Below, in pieces: positions 29,327 to 35,932 of a stretch of 42,595 nt of DNA; positions within the stretch are counted from its first letter, which is position 1, and every line of letters begins with the position of its first letter. The notes beneath the pieces are model-generated. The model had not been told where the DNA came from and searched no databases. It saw only the letters and a program-made list of their open reading frames with translations. Both the position numbers and the translations under genes were made by a program. This stretch comes from Candidatus Methanoperedens sp. (GTDB lineage: Archaea; Halobacteriota; Methanosarcinia; Methanosarcinales; Methanoperedenaceae), in the NCBI GenBank assembly GCA_030650845.1, contig JAUSDC010000066.1, positions 1-42,595 on the forward strand, given 5' to 3'.

Positions 29327-29382
29327 TTCAATAGTATTATGTACTCTAACTTATATTATCAAAGTGAAGATAGAAGTGATAA
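29327..29382 (+). repeat. Duplicated upstream element, copy 1
   Basis: Begins with the 20-mer TTCAATAGTATTATGTACTC, identical to positions 34679-34698. After a 4-nt difference, TTATATTAT and then TGATAA are also shared. The TTATATTAT part resembles a TATA box. This copy runs into the first codons of the Usp remnant. Confidence 0.65.
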
Positions 29383-29948
29383 CAGGGAGCGATGTTTCGC
29401 ACTCGATCATAGAAATCCTGAATAAAGAAAAGACAACTTTGGTTGTAATGGGTGCGCACGGAAAAAGTCTTATCGAAGGAATCCTTCTTGGAAGTGTTGC
29501 CACTGACGTCTTGCGCTATGGAAAGACACATGTTTTGATCATGCGTCATAAATTCGGTGAGCGTCATGGAGATAAAAAACATGAAAAATTATTCCCGGAT
29601 GTTTTTTCAAAAGTGCTTTTACCTATCGATTTTTCCGAGCCTTCAATTGAGACATTATCGCTCGTCAAAGATATGAAAGGGATAAAAGAGGCAAAGAAAA
29701 GGCTTGAAGATATCGCAAAAGACTTTAGAAGCGAAGGTATAAAGGTAAAAACACATGCTCTTGCAGGGAGTCCTTCAGAAAGTATCATTTCATTGGCTGA
29801 AGAGGAAAATGTATCGCTTATAATAATAAGTACCCTCGGAAAAGGTATGTTCAGGGAACTTCTGCTCGGAGGTACAGCGCGAGATGTGGTCAGGCGGACG
29901 AACAGGTCTGTTCTTGCGATAAGAGCCGGGAAATTATACATTCGATAA
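29364..29948 (+). pseudogene. Tandem universal stress protein, internally deleted
   Basis: A 194-codon open frame from a GTG. Residues 1-65 are only the C-terminal half of a Usp domain (TTLVVMGAHGKSLIEGILLGS, including the ATP-binding G-2x-G-9x-G-type loop). Residues about 78-190 form a second Usp with its start (KVLLPIDFSEPS) and end (IISTLGKGMFRELLLGGTARDV). The stretch between VKDMKG and IKEAKKRLEDIA, which should hold the second strand and part of helix 2, is missing. The frame stays open, so it could still be translated. The first nucleotides are part of the duplicated element, suggesting that its 5' half was replaced by recombination. Confidence 0.65.
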
Positions 29949-30449
29949 TGACCGAAATATTGTCTTCAGTAGAATTCCAGATGAGTCTGCTTCTGTTCGT
30001 AGCTCTTGCAGGTTATCTCATAGCATCCAATATAAATCAGTCCGCAGTAGTCGGAATCATCCTGGCTGGCATTGCTGTTGGACCAAGCTGGCTGGGGCTT
30101 GTGACGCGGCAGGTTTTTTAATCATCGGCAATTTTTTTGGTAAATTCCTGGCAGGCAATGTTATAGCCAGAATGGATAAAACCCGTACCGTGTATAAATA
30201 TCCGGAGTTCATTTTCATTTTTGCCATGATGATCGCATTTTTTTACAGCATGGTAGCAGAGCTTATTGGACTCTCAGCGATTGTGGGACATGAATTAACG
30301 ATGGACCTTATGTGGTTCTTACTTCTGTTGACCGTTGTTGCTATTTTGACAAAGGTTATAGGCTGCGGAATTCCTGCCTCCTGACAACAATTTTTACACC
30401 TATCATATTGAGGGACTGGTTATACAGGGAAAAACCAGCAAATAAATAA
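29948..30449 (+). pseudogene. CPA2 cation/proton antiporter, heavily deleted
   Basis: It begins ATG at 29948 (overlapping the Usp stop) and reads MTEILSSVEFQMSLLLFVAL with VVGIILAGIAVGPSWLG, the first helices of a CPA2 exchanger, then stops at 30119-30121. Other frames continue with GFLIIGNFFGKFLAGN, FIFAMMIAFFYSMVAELIGLSAIVG, HELTMDLMWFLLLLTVVAIL and a tail TTIFTPIILRDWLYREKP ending at 30449. About two thirds of the roughly 400-aa protein is missing through several deletions. Following a Usp gene directly suggests the parent locus was a Usp-antiporter pair. Confidence 0.75.
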
Positions 30450-30459
30450 TAACAATTAT

Positions 30460-30987
30460 TTAACTAATGAAATTATTTTTCTTGAGTTTTTCAAATACTT
30501 TAGTTCCTTTTTCTGTTGGAATATACTTCTTCCATGTATGTTTTCCGGGGGTCAGGCACTTTATCAGTCCCTGTTTTTCCAATTCCCGCATTGCATAACT
30601 GATGTTCTGCAATGATCTGTCAGTCGAATCTGCTATATCTGATGCCTGTATCAATCTTTTTTCGTGCATCATTTTCAAAACGACAAGTCTTCTATTCACT
30701 CCGAGAACCCACATTGATAATTCATCGATATTGATTAATCCCATAATAAATAATTTAAGCAGTTGTTCATTGGGATCTGATAAGCAGTCCAATTGATCCA
30801 TGTTGTTTTCCTCCAGAGACTGCTGCTGCATCAATGAATCACCTTTCTGTTCAATACATGGTTTGTTCGTCTGGGGCTCACTTTTTGAGGAGGATGGAAT
30901 TATGGCTGTAAAAGAAACCAGAATCATAGAGATAATTAACAGGATGCGCAGGTATTTGTAAGGCATTTTTTCATCTTTCATACTCAT
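30460..30987 (-). CDS. Winged-helix regulator with an N-terminal hydrophobic segment
   Basis: The C-terminal 110 residues form a MarR/ArsR-like winged helix (LGVNRRLVVLKMMHEKRLIQ, SDIADSTDRSLQNISYAMRELEKQGLIKC). The frame also encodes, upstream, a Lys-rich start and a membrane segment (KYLRILLIISMILVSFTAIIP). Start choice matters. ATG at 30987 or 30966 keeps the membrane segment; an ATG at 30801 has a strong GGAGG 8 nt upstream and would give a 113-aa soluble DNA-binding protein. With the segment, positive-inside rules would place the winged helix outside the cell, so the short form, or both, seems likelier. Target unknown. Confidence 0.65.
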   Translation of the reverse strand: MSMKDEKMPYKYLRILLIISMILVSFTAIIPSSSKSEPQTNKPCIEQKGDSLMQQQSLEENNMDQLDCLSDPNEQLLKLFIMGLINIDELSMWVLGVNRRLVVLKMMHEKRLIQASDIADSTDRSLQNISYAMRELEKQGLIKCLTPGKHTWKKYIPTEKGTKVFEKLKKNNFIS

Positions 30988-31154
30988 TGCTTCTTTTTGG
31001 GATAACAATTCTTTTTCCCATGATATTATCTTTTTCCATAATTCACATGAAATCCTGTACCAGGTCACACGGATGTTGGCTATATCCTGAATCAAACTAA
31101 AGCCATATAGCTAAAATTATAATAATCAATAACAACATAGCACAAATTAGAAAG

Positions 31155-31163
31155 ATTTATAAC
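31155..31163 (+). promoter_or_regulatory. TATA-like box upstream of mtrD
   Basis: ATTTATAAC, about 95 nt before the leader ORF. Transcription would start near 31185 and include the hairpin and the leader ORF. AT-rich surroundings make it a modest call. Confidence 0.4.
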
Positions 31164-31192
31164 ATATAATTTCAATAATCCTTCAAAGCGGC

Positions 31193-31221
31193 TCACCATG
31201 CACTATGTTCACTTATGGTGA
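31193..31221 (+). promoter_or_regulatory. Hairpin in the mtrD leader
   Basis: Perfect 7-bp inverted repeat TCACCAT (31193-31199) / ATGGTGA (31215-31221) with a 15-nt loop. It lies just inside the predicted transcript start and before the leader ORF. It could be an RNA hairpin or a protein-binding palindrome. Confidence 0.35.
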
Positions 31222-31248
31222 TTTCTGTTGAAAAGGAGGAATAATAAC

Positions 31249-31299
31249 ATGGAATCTGTTGACACATTAAAAATAAAGAAAAAAGGAGTGGGATACTGA
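31249..31299 (+). CDS. 16-aa leader ORF before mtrD
   Basis: ATG at 31249, preceded by AGGAGG with ideal spacing, encodes MESVDTLKIKKKGVGY. Its TGA overlaps the mtrD ATG (TGATG), so ribosomes could terminate and restart. The ribosome site is the strongest in this region and points at this ORF, not directly at mtrD, though a GGAG inside it (about 31284) can serve mtrD. It may be a leader peptide, a translational coupler, or the shrunken remnant of a gene once upstream of mtrD. No homology recognised. Confidence 0.45.
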   Translation: MESVDTLKIKKKGVGY

Positions 31300-32033
31300 T
31301 GGTGGATATTTCATTACTTGATCCGACAACACTGACAAATATTCTATTGATAGCCATCAGCGGGACACTTGTTTGCATAGGCGTGCACTTTGTGCCTGTC
31401 GGCGGCGCTCCTGCAGCAATGGCACAGGCTACCGGCATAGGAACTGGTACGGTAGAACTTGCTGCAGGTTCAGGGCTTGTTGGACTGATAACGGCAGCTT
31501 ACATGTACGCAAGTGTGGAGAATGCCCCCATGGCTCTGGTCCTTGCTGCCGGAGCAATGGGTTCCATGATAATGATCGCAAGCGCTATGCTTGCCGCCAG
31601 TCTGGTCTATGCCTATGGCGTAGGCGTGCCTTTTGCATCAGCCCAGGTCAAACGCGACCCCATAACACGGGAACGTCAGGACATCTATATGTCTAAAGGA
31701 ACCCAGGGGCAGGGATTACCGACCGTCTGTTTTGTGAGCGGAGTAATAGGCGCTGCGCTTGGCGGGATCGGAGGGGCATTGATATACTATGTCCTTATCG
31801 GAATATATGCAAAGAGCGCGATAATCGGTGGAAGCGCAGCGGCTGTAGCCGGTGTATTCACCATGGGCGTTTTCTATGTAAATGCTGTTGTTCCATCATA
31901 CGGCGTGGGCGGCACGATAGAGGGATTCCATGACCCCAAGTTCAGGCGCGTTCTTCCGAAGGACGTTATCACAAGCTTTTTCGTGAGCCTGGTTCTGGGA
32001 GTCGTGGCAGTATTGATTGCAACAGGAATGTAA
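31299..32033 (+). CDS. mtrD: Methyl-H4MPT:coenzyme M methyltransferase subunit D
   Basis: A 244-aa membrane subunit of the Na+-translocating MtrA-H complex, which transfers methyl from tetrahydromethanopterin to coenzyme M. Identity is clear from VHFVPVGGAPAAMAQATGIGTGTVELAAG, YGVGVPFASAQVKRDPITRERQDIY and GGTIEGFHDPKF. About six hydrophobic segments are visible and the length is normal. The oddity is context: mtrD normally lies between mtrE and mtrC in an eight-gene operon, but here no other mtr gene is present. It follows a 16-aa ORF and precedes a zinc-ribbon protein. It may be a second copy or the displaced sole copy. Confidence 0.95.
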   Translation: MVDISLLDPTTLTNILLIAISGTLVCIGVHFVPVGGAPAAMAQATGIGTGTVELAAGSGLVGLITAAYMYASVENAPMALVLAAGAMGSMIMIASAMLAASLVYAYGVGVPFASAQVKRDPITRERQDIYMSKGTQGQGLPTVCFVSGVIGAALGGIGGALIYYVLIGIYAKSAIIGGSAAAVAGVFTMGVFYVNAVVPSYGVGGTIEGFHDPKFRRVLPKDVITSFFVSLVLGVVAVLIATGM

Positions 32034-32044
32034 TCTGTGAAATA

Positions 32045-32308
32045 ATGAAATGCAAAAACTGCGGACACACTGTCAGTATAGGAGGAGGAATGTGTTTCCA
32101 TACAGAAGATGGCTTCTCCCATAATTGCAAGATATGTGGATGCAGGTTTCCGGAACCGAATGAGGAAGAAATTGGAGAAAAAGAAGTGAAAACAGAGTAC
32201 ATGGAGAAGATTAAGGACCTGGGAATAGGAATAATATTCATAATCATTGGTATTATCTTTTCTTTATTGATGGTTGGATGGTTGGATAATGATATTTTTT
32301 TTAAATGA
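32045..32308 (+). CDS. Small zinc-ribbon membrane protein
   Basis: An 87-aa protein. Residues 3-33 hold Cys/His pairs (CKNCGH, CFHTEDGFSHNC, CKICGC) able to bind one or two zinc ions. An acidic linker and a single membrane helix follow (GIGIIFIIIGIIFSLLMVGWL, about 60-80). It starts 11 nt after mtrD and overlaps the DUF1614 gene by 4 nt, so all three are probably one operon. Function unknown; the shape suggests a membrane-tethered metal or protein-interaction module. Confidence 0.6.
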   Translation: MKCKNCGHTVSIGGGMCFHTEDGFSHNCKICGCRFPEPNEEEIGEKEVKTEYMEKIKDLGIGIIFIIIGIIFSLLMVGWLDNDIFFK

Positions 32309-32955
32309 TTTCAAGATTCAAAGCGCCATTTATTGTATTTATATTCTCGATTTTCATAGCGTTTTGCATATTGATAGGTATAAAAATCTCAGGTGTAGCT
32401 TTCAATAAGCTTGGATTTCCATCAGAATATTCGGTATATTATTTCTTTTTATCAATTCTTGGCAGTTATGTAAACATCCCTGTAAAGAGTGTCATGCCAT
32501 GCATTCATCTTATTGATATTCAACGGCCAGGACATTCGCTCACATCTCATGAGACAGGATGGAACAAATCAATAGCTGTTAACCTTGGTGGCGCTGTTAT
32601 TCCAGTATTGATGTCCATATTTTTGTCTACCATGGTTAGAATGGTTGAGGCAGTGATAGGCATCTTGGTCATGACGATCATTGTCCACAAGATATCAAAA
32701 CCAGTATTCGGCTCAGGTATAGCGATCCATGTGGTGCTCCCTCCGCTGCTGGCTGCTGCACTTGCTCTTATGATATCTCCCCAAGATGCGCCTTTATTAG
32801 CCTATATCTCAGGAACAATTGGATGTCTAATCGGTGTTGACCTACTGAATTTAAAAAAATTACCCGATCTTGGAGTGCCAGCGGTTTCAATCGGGGGATC
32901 CGGGACGTTTGATGCAATATTCCTGACGGGTATAATATCCGTACTGCTGGCATAG
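32305..32955 (+). CDS. DUF1614 family membrane protein
   Basis: A 216-aa protein with five or six hydrophobic segments. The family marks are the mid-length LGGAVIPVLMSIFL, the GSGIAIHVVLPPLLAA stretch, CLIGVDLLNL, and the C-terminal VSIGGSGTFDAIFLTGIISVLLA. DUF1614 proteins are common in archaea and have no established function; the GGAGTFDGIFL-like ending suggests a conserved transport or catalytic site. Translation is coupled to the zinc-ribbon gene by an ATGA overlap. Confidence 0.8.
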   Translation: MISRFKAPFIVFIFSIFIAFCILIGIKISGVAFNKLGFPSEYSVYYFFLSILGSYVNIPVKSVMPCIHLIDIQRPGHSLTSHETGWNKSIAVNLGGAVIPVLMSIFLSTMVRMVEAVIGILVMTIIVHKISKPVFGSGIAIHVVLPPLLAAALALMISPQDAPLLAYISGTIGCLIGVDLLNLKKLPDLGVPAVSIGGSGTFDAIFLTGIISVLLA

Positions 32956-32984
32956 ATTTTTTGTGGTGAATGAGAGAAAAGAAA

Positions 32985-33378
32985 ACAAGCTTGAACTTCA
33001 CACCTTCCATTTCAAGTCCTTATGATATCGCTTTTGCCATCTTATCTGTGGCCTTCCACATGGTATATTGTCATTAATTATCACTACGGAGCCGTCATTC
33101 TTCTGTGTCACTCATTCATAATATTTGTTCAGTATGTGGAGAGGGTCTTTTCTCCAGATTATACCGTGGCTCAGGGCAATGATTTCAACCGGGATGTTGA
33201 GTTTCTTGAACTCTTCGCTCTTCCTTATGACACGGTCGCTGAAAGGTGTGAGTATGTTAGCATCTTGATAGCTTCCTGATAGACTATATCATATCCACTT
33301 CATCATTGAACGGCCACGAGTATATTGCATTCCGAAGGCGTCGTTACGTGTGAGATACGTGAACATGTAGGAAAGCTT
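32985..33378 (-). pseudogene. Degraded duplicate of the flavodiiron gene
   Basis: The DNA matches the middle of intact fprA (about 36268-36678) at high identity, with scattered substitutions and several small deletions that destroy the frame. For example, GGGTCTTTTCTCCAGATTAT and GGGATGTTGAGTTTCTTGAA occur in both. It corresponds to the end of the diiron domain plus the beginning of the flavodoxin domain; neither end of the gene is present. The orientation is the same as the intact copy, 3 kb away. The short open frame on the + strand here is meaningless. Confidence 0.85.
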
Positions 33379-33462
33379 GGGATCACAAGCAAGGATGGTG
33401 TGCCGCTTGGCGCTGTGATAATGGTCGTATATTATGTAGTATTGTTCGTATTAAAACTTTAA
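33373..33462 (+). pseudogene. 3' end of a lost membrane-protein gene
   Basis: Reads KLGITSKDGVPLGAVIMVVY and ends YVVLFVLKL, then TAA: a polar turn followed by one strongly hydrophobic helix at a C-terminus, with a good terminator 10 nt after the stop. It looks like the tail of a polytopic transporter whose body was replaced by the fprA remnant. CaCA exchangers end in a similar way, but this is weak. Confidence 0.35.
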
Positions 33463-33471
33463 TTTGTCAGG

Positions 33472-33501
33472 ACTGCGGTAATGAACCGCAGTTGCTTTTT
33501 T
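33472..33501 (+). terminator. Intrinsic-type terminator hairpin
   Basis: Perfect 8-bp stem ACTGCGGT / ACCGCAGT (33472-33479 and 33485-33492), loop AATGA, then TGC and seven T. It lies just after the remnant stop at 33460-33462 and before the corA promoter. Confidence 0.7.
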
Positions 33502-33582
33502 TATTTTAATTTTTCAGCATATCACAACGTTTATGCACTTATCTGCAGTTATTATAACAGTTGGTAAAATAATTGTGATTCC

Positions 33583-34653
33583 ATGAAGGATAAAATTCCG
33601 ATCAAGAAACGGTCAACAAAATCAGGTCTTCCCCCGGGAGCATTGATCCATATTGGGGAGAAAAAGGTAGAATTAGCAAAGATCAACATCCTTGACTATG
33701 ACGAAATCCAATTTGAGGAAAAAGAAGCTAAGACCGTAGAGGAATGTTTTCCCTTCAAAGATACGCCAACGATCACATGGATAAATATTGATGGTCTACA
33801 CCAGGTTGATATAATAGAAAAGATCGGAAAAAACTTTGATTTCCATCCCCTTCTTCTTGAAGATATCCTGAATACAGAGCAGCGTCCTAAGATAGAGGAT
33901 TTTGATACCCATATCTATCTTGTCTTGAAAATGCTCTATTATGATGATAAAACAAATGAAATAAACTCAGAGCAGGTCAGCATAATATTTGGACAAAATT
34001 ATGTTATTTCTTTCCAGGAAAAAGAAGTTGATGTTTTCAATCCGATAAGAGAAAGGATCAGAACCGGTAAGGGCCGTATCAGAAAGATGGGGGCTGATCA
34101 TCTCGCATATAGTTTAATAGATGCCATTGTTGATGGTTATTTTATAATCCTTGAAAAACTCGGAGAGAATATCGAGGATGTTGAAGAAAAGATGATGGCA
34201 AATCCCACACCTGAAACATTACACGCTATCCACAGGTTAAAAAGAAAAATGATATCATTGCGAAAGTCAGTTTGGCCTTTAAGAGAGGTTGTGAATGCCC
34301 TTGAAAGATCTGATTCTTCGTTGATCCAGGACAACACACGGATATATCTTAAGGATGTTTATGATCATACGATCCAGGTAATTGATACTGTAGAAACATT
34401 CAGGGATATGCTTTCTGGTATGCTCGACGTTTATCTTTCAAGCATCAGCAATAAAATGAATGAGATCATGAAAGTATTGACGATCATTGCAACGATATTC
34501 ATTCCCCTTACTTTCATAGCAGGTGTTTATGGGATGAATTTTGAAAACATGCCTGAACTTAAGTGGCAGTGGGGTTATCCTGTTCTCTGGTCTGTAATGA
34601 TAATTATTGGTATTTCAATGCTGGCATATTTTAGAAAAAAGAAATGGCTATGA
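33583..34653 (+). CDS. corA: CorA-type Mg2+/Co2+ transporter
   Basis: A 356-aa protein with a large cytoplasmic N-terminal alpha/beta domain (residues 1 to about 290), a long stalk helix, and two C-terminal membrane helices (about 296-316 and 332-350). The signature GMN is at 317-319 (VYGMNFENMPEL), the selectivity filter of the pentameric Mg2+ channel. The DQRPKIEDF-like stretch (EQRPKIEDFDTHIYLVLKML) is also typical. Probably monocistronic: a terminator stands before it and the duplicated upstream element comes after it. Confidence 0.94.
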   Translation: MKDKIPIKKRSTKSGLPPGALIHIGEKKVELAKINILDYDEIQFEEKEAKTVEECFPFKDTPTITWINIDGLHQVDIIEKIGKNFDFHPLLLEDILNTEQRPKIEDFDTHIYLVLKMLYYDDKTNEINSEQVSIIFGQNYVISFQEKEVDVFNPIRERIRTGKGRIRKMGADHLAYSLIDAIVDGYFIILEKLGENIEDVEEKMMANPTPETLHAIHRLKRKMISLRKSVWPLREVVNALERSDSSLIQDNTRIYLKDVYDHTIQVIDTVETFRDMLSGMLDVYLSSISNKMNEIMKVLTIIATIFIPLTFIAGVYGMNFENMPELKWQWGYPVLWSVMIIIGISMLAYFRKKKWL

Positions 34654-34678
34654 ATTGTTTCAGGTAATTTTATTGCCC

Positions 34679-34734
34679 TTCAATAGTATTATGTACTCGT
34701 AATTATATTATAAATTGGGAGAAGAAACTGATAA
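34679..34734 (+). repeat. Duplicated upstream element, copy 2
   Basis: Starts with TTCAATAGTATTATGTACTC, identical to 29327-29346, then TTATATTAT (TATA-like) and TGATAA in register with copy 1. It ends just before the ATG at 34737, so here it forms the complete promoter and leader of the next gene. GGGAGAAG in its right half may be the ribosome site. Confidence 0.65.
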
Positions 34735-34736
34735 TT

Positions 34737-35924
34737 ATGAAATACCTTTTCGGAGACACAACGGATTTCCCCCTTCAAAGGGATTTTCTCAAGCTGCTGG
34801 ACAATTTCACCGACACCAGTGTAAAGGCGATATCAATAGAAAATAAGGTTTTGGAGCTTAAAGATAAGATATTAGATAAGCGACGATTTAGAAACTCTGT
34901 GCTGGAAGAGATGGACATCTTTCTTATGAGAATTGAGAATGCGATCTCAGAAGCCATTGCGAATAGCGAAGAACAAGAAATTATCATTCAATATGCGGAT
35001 AAGAGCAAAGAATTTCTCAAGAAATTCATGGATGAAGGTAAAAATAAATTTTCAGATGAAATACTCCGGGAAATCGACCAGTTAGTAAAAAAAGTCGATG
35101 AAGCTGATGAGGAGAACAGAAAGACACTGGAATCTTTTTTTATCCAGGATCCTGTCAATATAATTAGCAAAAAATATACTCTTAAAAAGGCAGAAAAAGG
35201 ATATTCTGCAAAAGTTCTGGTTTTTTGCGAAGGTACTATCACTTGTCTATTTGAAATCGCATCTTCAGAAATTCCTTTCTGGGACGGTCAAGTCAAAGCC
35301 ATTGATTTTGTCAGGGGTGTAGAGATACCTGCAAGGATGAAGAAACCTTTTCTTAAAAAGGAAGAAGTGCCCGATATTGTGAAAATCGATGATTATTTTC
35401 TAACTGATCTTGTTCTTTCAGGAAAAGAACTTGAAGTGGTCTTCAAGAAAAGGTTTGATACAGAAGCCGAAAGGTTCAGATTGAAAATTGATTTCAGTGA
35501 TGAATTCGAAGTTGAATTATATCATGCTGAAGAAAATGACGTTGAAAAAAATATTCAGGCAGTTCCTGAATTGAAAAATGTGCTCAAAGTTTTAAGGCTA
35601 CGTGAGCTGGGAGAAAAAATAGTTGAGCGAACGAACGATATATATCCAAAAAAACGACGGTTAGATCATATCCATCTGAATGACAAAGATGTGATAGAAG
35701 AGAACATCATCGTCGAACTCATGGAGAATGTCGCAGAGTTCTTTGCTCCGATCATTGCTGATATAAGAAAACACAGTCCTTTCGGGGAAGAACTCTCTCT
35801 AAAAGCTGAAGATGAAAAGGGGGAAAGAACCGAGATATATCTTAAAAAGTCGGTGGTCATCGAAAAGCTCGATGCGATAAAGGATAAAGGGAAGAAGTTA
35901 TCTGAAATTTTAGGTGTGGAGTAA
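34737..35924 (+). CDS. Uncharacterised coiled-coil protein (FGDTTDFPLQ N-terminus)
   Basis: A 395-aa protein with no signal peptide or membrane segment. The N-terminus MKYLFGDTTDFPLQRDFLK looks like a conserved family start. Residues about 20-130 are heptad-rich helices (coiled coil), then a beta-rich middle (KVLVFCEGTITCLFEIASSE), and a charged helical C-terminus (about 280-395). It is strongly acidic and basic with few Cys. I do not recognise a named domain; from memory, related FGD(S/T)-starting proteins occur in scattered bacteria. It has its own promoter (the duplicated element) and converges on fprA with 8 nt between them. Confidence 0.7.
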   Translation: MKYLFGDTTDFPLQRDFLKLLDNFTDTSVKAISIENKVLELKDKILDKRRFRNSVLEEMDIFLMRIENAISEAIANSEEQEIIIQYADKSKEFLKKFMDEGKNKFSDEILREIDQLVKKVDEADEENRKTLESFFIQDPVNIISKKYTLKKAEKGYSAKVLVFCEGTITCLFEIASSEIPFWDGQVKAIDFVRGVEIPARMKKPFLKKEEVPDIVKIDDYFLTDLVLSGKELEVVFKKRFDTEAERFRLKIDFSDEFEVELYHAEENDVEKNIQAVPELKNVLKVLRLRELGEKIVERTNDIYPKKRRLDHIHLNDKDVIEENIIVELMENVAEFFAPIIADIRKHSPFGEELSLKAEDEKGERTEIYLKKSVVIEKLDAIKDKGKKLSEILGVE

Positions 35925-35932
35925 TATTGATT

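Noticed and set aside
33022-33279. 85-codon + strand frame MISLLPSYLWPSTW...
   Set aside because: It is antisense to the decayed fprA copy and is explained by that DNA similarity.
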